DNA of 64,000 bases, from assembly GCA_002005505.1 (NCBI GenBank), contig KV908410.1, forward strand, positions 405,413-469,412, given 5' to 3'. Below are positions 1 to 33,958 of the stretch, piece after piece; position 1 is the first letter of the stretch, and each line of letters begins with the position of its first letter. Source of the stretch: Botryococcus braunii. Taxonomy: Eukaryota; Chlorophyta; Trebouxiophyceae. Made by a program: the position numbers and the translations under genes. Below the pieces are notes generated by a model. That model was not told the DNA's origin. It did no database searches and saw only the letters and a list, made by a program, of their open reading frames with translations.

Positions 1-245
1 GTTTTGACCAGTCAATGTAGTGGTTCGCACCATCACAAATTTGGGTAAAACAAGATCGGCTCCACGGCGTCAATTAGTGACAGCTAATGGAATAGCGTTT
101 TCTCATACAGATCGCTTAAGGGTACCAGCGAGTTGACATTGTTGAGTATGGGGCGTGTACACTTTTGTTGCGGCCCTTCCTTTAGACTAACGCGAAATTT
201 CATGGAGCGTAATCTTTGGATAACCGTGGAGCGTTTTATTCCGTG
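1..245 (+). promoter_or_regulatory. Upstream region of the formin gene (putative 5' UTR and promoter)
   Basis: This stretch precedes the first in-frame ATG (246) of the formin model. The frame used by exon 1 has a stop at 210-212, so coding in that frame cannot extend far upstream without another exon. I see no clear TATA box or other named element. An earlier exon outside the window cannot be excluded. Confidence 0.35.
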
Positions 246-23054
<22,809 letters not shown>

Positions 23055-25144
23055 GATCCTATGGCGAGGATTCCTGGGATGCCGACAGCTTCCTTGGGTG
23101 TCTGCTGGGCCCCTTGAAGAAGTTGCCTATGAGCAATAACAAGAGTCGCGGCAGGAGAACATTTGGTCTCCATCTGAGAGAAACGGAGCCACAGTGCCAG
23201 AAGTCCTTCAAGTGATTCCAGTGTCGACATTTTCGGCCATTTGTGACACCAAAGGGGAGAACTGATTTGTCCCTTTCTGCTGTGTCTCTCTTTTGGCGCA
23301 CCAAGGGCAATGGGGCTGACCTGGTGTGCTTTTTTTTTGTGCCGGGGGGGGGGGGGGGGTCTGACTCTAGCAGGGTTAGCTATGTGTCAGATCCCAGGTG
23401 ATTTGACTCAAGGATCTTCCTCATTTGGTTTTTAATCGTTTTGTCCCAGCCTCCCTTCCTCTGGGGGGGGGGGGGGCAAGGGTGTGCTGTAGAGGGCGCG
23501 CCACAAACGTGGTGCGCTGAAAGTTTATATGGGATTGCCGCTGTTGCGCCTCCTTGACTTGCATCGTGACCCTGATGTGGCTGGTTAGTTCGTTGTAAGT
23601 GTTTAGTCTGGTACATGGGGAGTGTTTTATCATCCTCCCTCTTTGTTGTCCGTTTTTTCTTTTATTGGGGGGCTGAGGGTGGCAAGGCATTGCTCCAGTT
23701 CGACCCTGGATGCCGGATTTCCATCACCAAAGTCAACACCCCCTGGTACTGCTTGTTTTGTCAAAGAATGGTTGGCAAGAGGAAGAACCGAAGAAGCTTA
23801 AAAAAGGAGTGGGACCAGCCAAGAAATACAAATGTGTAGGAAGATACAAGAATGCTGCTTGAATGGCAGGCTTCAAGCAAGGTAGTATCACCTCCAAACC
23901 CCCGTTGCAAGTACTACTGCTCATGTTCACTTGCGACTGCATCGTTTCTGCATGAAGGGGTTGCATTGTCAGTGACCTTTTGACGGACACATTCCGGTCT
24001 GTGTACCCCAGCAATTGGTCTGGCGTTTGCATCATGCCATGAGTCATTTCAGAAGAGAGTACAGAAGTAGGCCGCTCTCTTTTCAGGTCGCCTTCAGCAA
24101 GGACATGCGTAAACGTGCGGTCCAAAGAACAAGATGAGGTGTGTCGAGCAAAGCAGAGCATTCAGGGATCTGCCGGTTCAAACACCTCTTTGAGTTGCTG
24201 ACGTTGTTTTGTCATATAGTCAGGGGTCCACCTGAGCAGTTAAGTTCGCACTACACCGCCACAGCCAATGCTGCAGCTGCCTAGAGTCATGACTTATCGG
24301 GTCATGCCCAACCACGTGGGTTGATATATCTGTATAGCACAGTGCACTGTGTTGTCTATAACTTTGTGAATAAAGCGAGCTGCAAAAAGGGTTCAAGGCT
24401 CCTCCATTGATATAGGGGGAACACGTGACGCCCCTTGGTGTACATATGTACATTGGTGCACATGCATGTTGCAGGGGTTCTGTTGGGCCATGCCATAATT
24501 ATGAGGACGACTGCCCGGTAGTGACAGCTCATGTACGTTAGTTCCCTTCGTGCAATCACAAACTGCACATCTTCATTAGTCTTCTAGAAAACAAAGGTTT
24601 GGTGGAGGACTTGTGCTGGCATGTAAGTCCAAACGTTTATATGGCTTGCCAGTGCCCAGAAAACAGTGACGAAGGTCAACAACGCCAGTATGACCTCATT
24701 CAACATCGCCTTTGAACAAACGTAAGTAGTGTCACTTTTTGGGCGCTTTTCAAACCAAGGCCCATGATCTGCGAGGCTTGCAAGACTCGCATAAGCAACT
24801 CTGGTGCTTTGCCATTCCCACAAGTGCGCGGCCAGACCTTTGCAGTCCTCGTGTCAGGAAGTGGGAGTCCGCTTCTGTTGCTAGACAAGCACAAACTACA
24901 TCTGAATTATGGTTTATAGTAGACAGTTGCTAGGTCGAAAGGCTCCTGGAGGCACACTTGTCATGCAAACAAGCCAGACAGTGGGTGCAGCTCCAAAGGA
25001 AGCCGTCAGACTCCACTGTGTTTATTACATTCCTTCCATGGTTACACTCTATTTTTTTCAAATCCTTACTCCAAGGCCGAGTCTCTATGCACCCCACGGG
25101 AGAACAAATTTGTTTAAACACGCACCAGAAAATGAAGTGCGCGT

Positions 25145-25146
<2 letters not shown>

Positions 25147-25213
<67 letters not shown>
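25147..25213. repeat. (CA)n microsatellite
   Basis: About 33 uninterrupted CA units in intergenic DNA. Confidence 0.95.
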
Positions 25214-25217
<4 letters not shown>

Positions 25218-26919
25218 GAGACGGGACACCACAAAAGAAGGACAAGAAGATCTTCTTGTCCTTCTCTAGAGATAAAGAAGAGGATTCCCGCAAGTCCAAG
25301 GCACCATTCCAGGAAATATGTTACAATGCTTGACGCTTCCACTCCACCCTAATACTGTAGGATTGGAACCACTTGAGAGCACGTTGAAAAGCAATATCAA
25401 CTTTGGTATTCCACGGAGTCAAGCCACGTCCGTCAAGGCAGTGATGTACTTGACCTCCCGAGATGCTGCAACGTTGACACATACGCACTCACGCGTGCAT
25501 CAATGAATATGAAGCAGGCTTGAAAACAACGCGACGGTATCGTGCAGAACCTACTCCGTTTCTGGGTTTTATCAGGTACTCTTATAAAATTATTTACTCA
25601 TTAGCAAAGACACTCTATGCATGGACATTGTAACAGCGAGCTTGCCAAAATGTCCCGGTTTAAACAGAATTGTACATTCCTACCAACCACTGTTTTATTG
25701 TTTGCAGGATTCGACCCGGGATGGGCCCACTGTCAGGCCAAACCAGGCCTCAGACCTGAATGAACTCGTTCGAATGTGAGCCTAAAGCCCCATTGTCAGT
25801 TTGGGCTGTGCACCGAAAAAACATTTGCAAAAAAGGCCACCGCATGGAACCCAGTCGATCCTAGCATTGCTCGTCATAAAAAGTCGTCCTGAAATCATAC
25901 TTCGCAGTGACAGCTTGCTTCCCGTTCCTTTCCTATCATGTACGCGGGATGTAAAGCTGCATCCTCTACAGTCTGACAATGTGCTGCGAGTATCAAACCT
26001 TGCTTCCCGCTCCTTCGCAAGCATCAAAGCGGGTTGTACTGTCTTCTCTCCTCTGGTCCAGCATTGTGCTGCAGAGAAAGGACTGGAAAGCCTGTCTTAA
26101 CGAAGCTTCCAATGCAGCCTGTACTTGGCTCACATCTGTGGTAAATCTGAAGCCTGCAAGTGTGTCACAAACTGCTTGCATGCACTGAACGCCACACATG
26201 AACCGTCATGGCTGTACAGCCGTCGAGATAGAGTACCAAAAATCAAATATGGAATACAATTAAGCCTGCGACTTTGACAATAACAAGTTTTGCGTAGTAA
26301 TACTAGTACAATGAAGCACCAAACCGCGCCGCCGAGGGACCAATTGCTTCGAATCGAACTCAAGAAAGATCGGATGATCCGATTCGGAGTGCCCAATCGG
26401 GCGCTACTCACAGACACTGGCCTGTGCTCTTCATATGGAAGCATCTGAAGTAGTCGGTGATCAGCAGCATCACTGCTGCCACCTTAGTGGATTTTAACTC
26501 GACGACTCTATGCATTCAGGATGATTTTATCAATCAAACAATAGTCAAGAGGGCTACAACTAAGCAATCCCAGCCTAGCCTGTGCTACCCGGCCAAGTGC
26601 TTAAAAGTCTTTGCCGTTGGCTTAGTACAAAATTGGCTGCAGTTCCTGAGGCAATGGCTGCGTCCATTCTCACCAACGCTTAACTTTCTGATAGGTCACG
26701 AAGCACCGCACTTGTGCAAAAAGCCACCCTCGGAACGACTCACTTCAGATTCGTCTTTGGGAGACTAAAAACCCCTTGATCCAAGTCTTAGCAGTGCATT
26801 TACTCGGCCTGTCTCTAACCAAGTTGGTTTAGTTGCATAAACGAGTAAGGATTTAAGTGTACCCTCCGTGATTTAAAAGCTTATTAAAAGACTGGGGGGG
26901 AGAGACATGGAGGGGGAAG

Positions 26920-27054
<135 letters not shown>

Positions 27055-27650
27055 GGGGGGAGAAGGGAAGCAGGAAAAAAAGAGAGGGGCGGGGGGTGGG
27101 GGGGATGGGTCTATGTGATGAGTCTTCTCCGCCATCAAGACAGTAAGTACAGGTGTTCTGCCTGCTTACCAATCTGTTGGAAGCATTGCAACAGCAGCAC
27201 CTCACAAGACCGCCAGCGCAACAGGTGGTCAAACCTTAATGGACGCAGCAGCTGTGAACTGCCTGGGCCATACGAAGCACAATCCAGCAGGTGTAAACCT
27301 GTCATGGTGCACTCCATCCTGAAACCACCTGGTCCCACAACACGTGGCCAATCTGCCCACGGAGATGTCCGGGACTCTCACGCCATGACCCTTGTCAACA
27401 ACGGACCTTGCTGCTAGAAAGAACGGGCGACGATGCTTTGACGCATCTGAAAGGGAAGCTATAATGGGCTTTTTTTTTTTGTGGGGGGGGGGGGGGGGAT
27501 GGCCGCGGTAGTCCCAGCTCGCAGACAAACCTCGCCAGCTCCCAGCCAAAACCCAACCCAAAGCGCCCCCAGCTCGCAGTCCAAAACCCAGCCCATACAC
27601 AACAAATCACACACATATACAAATCACAGCTCAAACCCCCAGACCGACAG

Positions 27651-29501
27651 TCAAAAGCCACCCATGTATCCCATGGGAACCCCAAACCCATACTCGTCCT
27701 CAAACGGGAACGGATCATCATAGCCATCATCGTCGTCGTACTCCTCCTCCTCATCCCAAAAGGGAAACATGGGCACAGGCAGCAAGGGCATGGCAGGGAA
27801 GAAGCCATCCTTAGGGGGGCCGCCGTTGCCACCGCCCTCCACTTTGACGGGCGGCAACCCGTACGCTGCCCTCTTGGGTTCCACCAAGCCCCGGAACATT
27901 TTCAGGTGATGAGGGCTCACCCCCATGCAGCCTTCGATGCTGAGGAGGGAGAGGCGCGTCAGCCCACTCAGCTGCCGCAGGAAGTCTCCGGAGATGTACG
28001 GGCAGCGGTCCAGGCGCAGCACGCTCAGGTGCTGAAGGTTCTGGAAGGCGAGGGCGTGCGGGTCCACCAGGTCGAGGCTGCCTGGCAGTTCCAGGCACGT
28101 CAGCATGCTCAAGGGCCCCTGGAAGAGGTTGACCAGGCACCCCACATCCCACTCCGCCACCGTCAGCGAGCGCAAATTGGAGAGCGGCTTCAGCGCATCC
28201 TCGTCGATCGGCATGGGCATGGCCAAGGTCCCATGGAGGGTCAGCTTCGTGAGGCTGGCCGAGAAGAGCGGCTTTGCGACGCGCAGCAGCCCGTCATCGA
28301 GCCCGCTCAGCGTCAGCTCCCAGAGCCCCGGGAGGCTGACGCCCCGCAGACTCGACTCGACGACATCCAACTCGACTCGTTGAGCTCCGGGATCCGAATC
28401 CAAGAGCAGCGGCAGGTCCAGCGCGAGGCTGGTGAGGCCGCTCAGGCGGCGGAGGGCCGTCAGACTGTGGCTCAGGCCTTTTCCTCCATGGCTCAGATTC
28501 AGCGTGAGGCTCCGCAGCCCGGTCAGCGCGACGACGTCTGCCATGTGCTCCTCGCACGTGACCCCCAGCTCGAGGGTGTGCAGGTTGGGCAAGGCCTGGA
28601 GGAAGCGATCGTATGGCGGATGTCGGTTATCGGGCGAGGTCATGCCGGTCGCGACCCACGTCAGGGCCTGCAGCGCTGTCAGCGGGGGCAGCGGCACGAT
28701 GTCGAAGCCGTCCATGGAAAGCCCGAACTCGCGCAGAGCCCGGAGCCCTGTAAGCTTGTCAAGTGGTGGGAAGCGGCGTGCCAAGCCCATGCGGCCCAGC
28801 TTCAGGCGGGTCAGGCGGGTCAGGTGCGTGACCTGGTCGAAGACGTCGAAGCTGCACATGTTGAAGTCCAGCGACTCCAACTGCGTCAGCTTGGCCAGGG
28901 AGGTGTCCCAGCGGTGCGGCCAGGGTCGCAACACCACGGCGAGGCAGGCTTCGATTTTCAGCGACGAAATGTGCGGGAGTCGGTAGGCTGCCAGCACTGC
29001 CAAGTCCAAATATGTAGACAAAAGGTCTGGTTCGTTATGCATGTCGTCCTTTTCTGATTTGAGGGTGAGAGATGTCACCGCCGGTTCCAACCAGGTGGGA
29101 ACCCCCACCTGGCATTTTCTCAGGTCCATGGTGTAGTCCACACAGTCCACCTTGGGGAATCTTGTCAGGCCACTCCGAGGCGCCTCCTCTGCTTGCTCTA
29201 AGGCCATGCGCAGGGTGCGGATGCTCTCGGAGGCAGCCTGGCAGAAACCTCTGCATGCTAGGCGCACTGAGCATAGTGTGTGGCTGTCCAGGAAGGAGAA
29301 TATGAAGGTCAACAAGTGAGATGGAAGTGTCCCGAGGATGCTGGAACTCCTGCAGAATAGAAAAGCAATTGAGTTGCCATGGCCTTTTCTCGTGGACTCC
29401 TCAACATCATCAACATCGTTTATAAATGAGTAGTGGGCTAAGTTTATGCCCAAGACAGTGACATAACCGTCCAGCAATCGAGTCGTGGTTTCCTCCCCCA
29501 T
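27651..29501 (-). CDS. F-box/leucine-rich-repeat protein with acidic C-terminus
   Basis: F-box proteins are substrate receptors of SCF (Skp1-Cullin-F-box) ubiquitin ligases; the F-box binds Skp1 and the repeats bind substrates. The 616-residue frame has an F-box-like segment near residues 57-92 (LGTLPSHLLTFIFSFLD followed by SVRLACRGF). From about 170 to 560 it carries irregular leucine-rich repeats with patterns such as LTRLTRLKL, LPNLHTLEL, LSNLRSLTV and LQHLSVLRLDRCPYI. A Gly/Pro segment and a run of acidic residues (EEEEYDDDDGYDD) end the protein. A good acceptor (TATTCTGCAG, exon start near 29349) falls at residue 51, so the first 50 residues may be partly intron, with a short first exon ending at a GT near codon 12. 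Otherwise the gene is a single exon, in contrast to the formin. Its substrate cannot be inferred. Confidence 0.78.
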   Translation of the reverse strand: MGEETTTRLLDGYVTVLGINLAHYSFINDVDDVEESTRKGHGNSIAFLFCRSSSILGTLPSHLLTFIFSFLDSHTLCSVRLACRGFCQAASESIRTLRMALEQAEEAPRSGLTRFPKVDCVDYTMDLRKCQVGVPTWLEPAVTSLTLKSEKDDMHNEPDLLSTYLDLAVLAAYRLPHISSLKIEACLAVVLRPWPHRWDTSLAKLTQLESLDFNMCSFDVFDQVTHLTRLTRLKLGRMGLARRFPPLDKLTGLRALREFGLSMDGFDIVPLPPLTALQALTWVATGMTSPDNRHPPYDRFLQALPNLHTLELGVTCEEHMADVVALTGLRSLTLNLSHGGKGLSHSLTALRRLSGLTSLALDLPLLLDSDPGAQRVELDVVESSLRGVSLPGLWELTLSGLDDGLLRVAKPLFSASLTKLTLHGTLAMPMPIDEDALKPLSNLRSLTVAEWDVGCLVNLFQGPLSMLTCLELPGSLDLVDPHALAFQNLQHLSVLRLDRCPYISGDFLRQLSGLTRLSLLSIEGCMGVSPHHLKMFRGLVEPKRAAYGLPPVKVEGGGNGGPPKDGFFPAMPLLPVPMFPFWDEEEEYDDDDGYDDPFPFEDEYGFGVPMGYMGGF

Positions 29502-30816
29502 GGCTGTTCCCAGAAGATACTCAAAGCAAAAGTATGGATCATCTTGACAGGTGAAACACCACTGCTTAGATACTCATTTAAGCAAGCTCAAGTGGGGTTG
29601 GGGGTTACCCCATGCGTAAGTTGTCCACCAAGGCCAAAAGTAGGTAGAACGAAGCTTATAAAACATCCAATTGATGAGCATCTATCCGTAGTAAGAGCTG
29701 AAGAGCAGGCCCAAGGTCCATCAATCCTTGGACCTGCAGACCCAGCCTCCGACGCACTGTTAAACAAAGGCTTAGGAGGTGGTGGCCATTGAGTTCAATC
29801 TCCTCGCTTTCTTGACTAAAATCCACTAAACAAGTACAAGTGATCGGCATGAATCTGAACTATGGCGACAATGAGGTTTCATAAACAAAGACTTTGTTGA
29901 TGTGCTACCGCAGACTGTTAATTCTGGCTACGACGGGGACCTTGGTGATAGTGAATACCTGTCAAGATAAGATGGATATCAGCAACATTCTGGCAGCTCA
30001 CATTGACACAATGACTCGATGGCCGGAATGGTCATCAGCAGCGGATACAGTAAAAGCGAATTCCCTCGACCTGTCTTCGTCTTACAGCACACGAGGGATG
30101 ATCTCCCCGGCTTATGATCTGGTCGCGTTGAATGGAAGCATTCAAGTGAACGAGGGCTGTCCTACTTAACATTGGACGTGCAGTGGGAGACAGAGGTATT
30201 CCTCCTGCTCTCGCTGACGCGAGAGATCAGTGACAACTCGGAGCGGGCGGGCCAACCGGGCTTCGTCAGGAATGAATCTTCTTTGGCTGGACTTGGACAG
30301 ACGCCACTTCTTTCATTCTGTGGATAACTTTGCGTTGTTCGTTTAGAAAAACTTGAATCAGTTCATGTATTTTATATTTTCTTTATTTGTGAGTGTGAGG
30401 CAGGACCCAGTGTGTGGTGTCCTGCTGTCATGGGGTTAAGTCGCGGGGTTTCCCATGCACCAAAATGCGAAATACCCAGGCAACGACCCCCAATTTTGCA
30501 AATGGCAGGCAAAACTTCTATGTAGAGTTCCATAAAAGGTTGTACGATCACATGCAGCAGGGCTTCGGTGTTGTTCTCTGCTTTCACACTGATCAGTTCG
30601 TGCTCATGCATAAGACAGCTTTAAAGTAGTTTCCCATCTTATAGTCGCTGTGAGTCTTTATTTCTGATAATAGCTTATACCTGTGCTGGTCGTTGACAAG
30701 AGGCGCTATTTCTTTACTAGGGGTTTTCGTGGGGGGTTTCCCTTTGTGCATGTACATGCATGCACAAATGTATGTGCGTGTGTGTGTGTCTGTATGTATG
30801 TGTGTGTGGATGCGCA

Positions 30817-30818
30817 CG

Positions 30819-30870
<52 letters not shown>

Positions 30871-30900
30871 CGCGCGCGTGCGTGCGTGCGTGCGTGCGTG

Positions 30901-30952
<52 letters not shown>

Positions 30953-30967
30953 TGTGTGTGTGTGTGT

Positions 30968-31056
<89 letters not shown>
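30817..31056. repeat. Large (TG)n array with CG segment
   Basis: About 240 bp of TG repeat with a GCGCGC then GCGTGCGT section near 30861-30900 and a few TCTG interruptions, followed by GC- and purine-rich sequence to 31170. Confidence 0.95.
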
Positions 31057-31057
<1 letters not shown>

Positions 31058-32345
31058 AGGCGGGCGCGCGCGGGGGCAGGTGAAAGGGAGGGAAGGTAGG
31101 GGGAGAGACAGGGAGAGAGAGAGAAAAAGGGGCGGAGATGCCGGTGGTGGGGGGGGGGGGAGGGGGGGCAAAAGGGAGTTTGGCACACTCTCAGAGTCGA
31201 AGGTCAGGATCCCAGACATGTTTTTTAGAAGTCTAACACCAAAATCAAGCCATGAAGTGTATCTGCAACTTCCCTGCACTAGCAGACTACTAATGAACCA
31301 TCAAATGGTTAGGCAGTGCGCATGAGCCAATGAAGGTACACTAGTGGTACTGCTCAGCCATCTTTTTTACTGAAAAGTGTTTTTAGTTAGTGCAAAGTAC
31401 TCGTGCACATGATGATCAAGTCAAAAGTGAACTTAACCTACGGACCTCCAGACAGGCTTACAAAAGCTTCCAAAGTCCAGGTGAATCCCTTGTCAGATAG
31501 GTCGATAATGTCATAGTCCACGTGCAAATTTGCTTTGAAGTTGCTGCACACTGTTATGACTGCTGTTATTGTAGAATCCCACATCAACACGGTTATGCAA
31601 AGCCAAAAGCTGACGGTATTAACGTTTAGCAATGACCGACAGACCTAGCACTGGCCCCACTGCCGCCTAGTTACTAGCTGGGACGAGTCTAGAAGCCCTC
31701 AGCATCAGGGCTTCTTGTTAAAGGATATAAAAGTTGCACCTCGTATTGAGCTTTCTGAATTTTACACCAGTCTTTGGACCAGTACTATCACTACCCAGTT
31801 TACTTTCGTGATGCAACTGGCCCATTGGTAACACTCCTGGTCCCAGGCCTTGGATTACAGTACCATTAGTGTCTCGATCCAATAACTGGTACCAGGCCTT
31901 GGGATTTACCAGTAATAAAATCCAAATATAGTGTGAAGTCTACCGTGCCAATTTCCAAATTGGCTATTTGTGCGTACAATCTGACCTACATGTACGATGA
32001 AGTCCTATATATTTGCAGGGCTCGGGTTTTGCATTGCGTCCCCATTGCCAATGTGTAAACGCATACACTCGCGGCACTACTCCATCTTTCAGTACTGAAG
32101 GACTCATGACGATCAAGAATATCTCCGCAGTGTCTCCCACAACGTGCACAGGTCCAGCCCTCAACATTGCATTCGGTAAAGGGCTGCGGTGCAGAGGAGG
32201 GAGCTAACCAGCGCTACTCAAACCCAAAAAGGGGGGCGGGTGTGCAATGCGCTATACTGCAGATTGGGGGCATGTGCGGCATCGAAAATACGGATGTGTG
32301 AAGTACCATATAGGTCCATTAGCTCAACAGCTTCATAAAGACATG

Positions 32346-32850
32346 GGATCTTCCAAAGAGGCACAGGACACATGTACGCAAGGGATCTTCGAAGAAGCTT
32401 CATTAAGGCAACACAGATACAATACACATGGGATCTTCCAAGGAGGCACCCCCAAGCCTTTCCAGGACTGTGAAGGACATCCTGTAGGAGGTTAAACGTT
32501 GGACTTGAACCCGCTGTCCATTAGTTTGACAGCTTCATATGGACATACATATGCGGCAGTCTATACATGCAGGGATACAATGCACAGGGGATCTTTCAAG
32601 GAGGCACCCCATAGCCTTTCCAGGACTACGAAGGACATCCTGTGGGAGGTTTAAACGTTGGGCTTCAAAACCACTGTCTGTTAGTTTGACAACTCCATAT
32701 TGATATACAAGTGTGGCAGCCTTTACGGACAGAGATACAATTCACAGGGGATCTTCGAAGGGGCACCCCCAAGCCTTTCCAGGACTGTGAAGGACGTGCT
32801 GTCGACATCCTGTGGGAGATTAAAGACTGGACTTGAAACCCGCAAGAAAC
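32346..32850. repeat. Diverged tandem repeat of about 160 bp
   Basis: The phrase GGATCTT(C/T)NAAGG followed by GGCACCCC, AGCCTTTCCAGGACT and GAAGGACATCCTGT occurs three times, with GGATCT at 32431, 32589 and 32749 (spacing 158 and 160). Two truncated GGATCTTC copies precede it near 32346 and 32393. The copies are clearly diverged. No function is evident. Confidence 0.75.
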
Positions 32851-33049
32851 TGTGTAGACCCTGGTACTGGCACCGCTTCCAAGTGAACCCGACATCTACG
32901 TCGACGTACAATGCAAGAGAGCACTGTACTGTAACTGGCTTCTAACTACAGCTGCTGCCCCATACCTTATCCTGCGTTCTCAACTATGCATCTACCTGTT
33001 CACTCGTTGGCGCAGCCTGTTGCTGCTTGCCAATGTCTTCGTCTTGTCG

Positions 33050-33054
33050 TTTTT
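33050..33054. repeat. Target-site duplication of element A, left copy
   Basis: TTTTT immediately left of the left LTR, matched by 40291-40295 right of the other LTR. Confidence 0.8.
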
Positions 33055-33933
33055 TCAAGCATTTCTGCTTGCGGCGTCACCTGCAGTGATGGCACGACGG
33101 CAGCGTCAGTTCGTAGCCTGTGGGAAAAACCGTCCACGCTACAACGTTTCCAGGAACAGCACACAGCACTCTCCAACAGTAGAGGTTGGTCAAGGATACC
33201 AACATGCTTCGGACAAGTCTTACAAATGATGTTAACTGCTCTCACTCTTGCTAAAGACCACGTAACACTACGCCTTGCCTGATAGCAGAGTTCAGCACCA
33301 AAGAGGCCTTGCGATGTCTACTTTACGTCACTAGAATACAATAATAGTTCATCAGTAACTCAGCAAGGTCTCTTTGTGATGTTTGTACAGTGAAACTATC
33401 TTACCGCCACAACGGTGGACGTCAACATAAGTCTCAATGAGGTCAAACATTCAGTGCGCTCTCGTCATGCACTCTCATCAATGCACACAGCATAAATATC
33501 TAACTGGTCTGAATGTTTGAGCACAATCGTATCTGGAACGACTTTGAGAATCCTAAACACACCTGCAGTGATGGCACGACGGCAGCGTCAGTTCGTAGCC
33601 TGTGGGAAAAACCGTCCACGCTACAACGTTTCCAGGAACAGCACACAGCACTCTCCAACAGTAGAGGTTGGTCAAGGATACCAACATGCTTCGGACAAGT
33701 ACCGAGCCGTTCCTGGGCTGCCCAGGGATGGCTCGGACTGCAGGGATCCTAAAGTACTACCATACGTAATGTCTATTGAGAACGCATATCGTACAAGTCA
33801 CGTGTTATGTCATTGAGGTACGAGTATGATCTATACCGTTCATAAAGGGCTATAAAGGCTATAGTTTACACTGCTGTTGATGGCATGTGACAGGGGATGT
33901 CACTAAGTACAGTATTGACCAATTCATTCAACA
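33055..33933 (-). repeat. 3' LTR of element A
   Basis: 879 bp, constant offset of 6,357 from the other LTR with no indels; mismatches at 33059/39416 and 33494/39851. On the element strand it starts TGTTGAATG and ends TTGA, so its end is TG...GA rather than TG...CA. It contains a 141-bp direct duplication (33078-33218 and 33560-33700). Confidence 0.92.
33078..33700. repeat. Intra-LTR direct duplication, element A
   Basis: A block of 141 bp at 33078-33218 recurs at 33560-33700, and both copies are present again in the other LTR (from 39435 and 39917). On the element strand each copy ends in CACTGCAGGTG. Confidence 0.9.
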
Positions 33934-33943
33934 CTTCCCCTTG
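33934..33943 (-). other. Polypurine tract of element A
   Basis: CAAGGGGAAG on the element strand directly before the 3' LTR. Element B has the same ten bases in the same place. It is the usual primer site for plus-strand synthesis. Confidence 0.85.
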
Positions 33944-33958
33944 ACAGCACCCTGTCAC

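Larger units (their letters stand above)
29502..32995. other. Intergenic region with microsatellite and tandem repeats
   Basis: No convincing coding frame. A frame at 29894-30169 (+, 91 codons) is open but has no recognised domain. The region holds the GT array at 30817-31056 and the 160-bp tandem repeat at 32346-32850. It borders the 3' side of the interrupted minus-strand exon. Confidence 0.5.

Noticed and set aside
26330..26410. tRNA-like GTTCGATTC box on the minus strand
   Set aside because: No matching A box or cloverleaf could be drawn around it.
27906..29057. Plus-strand frame of 383 codons opposite the F-box gene
   Set aside because: Its Gln/Arg/Glu-rich product mirrors the antisense of leucine repeats; the minus strand encodes the recognisable F-box and LRR.
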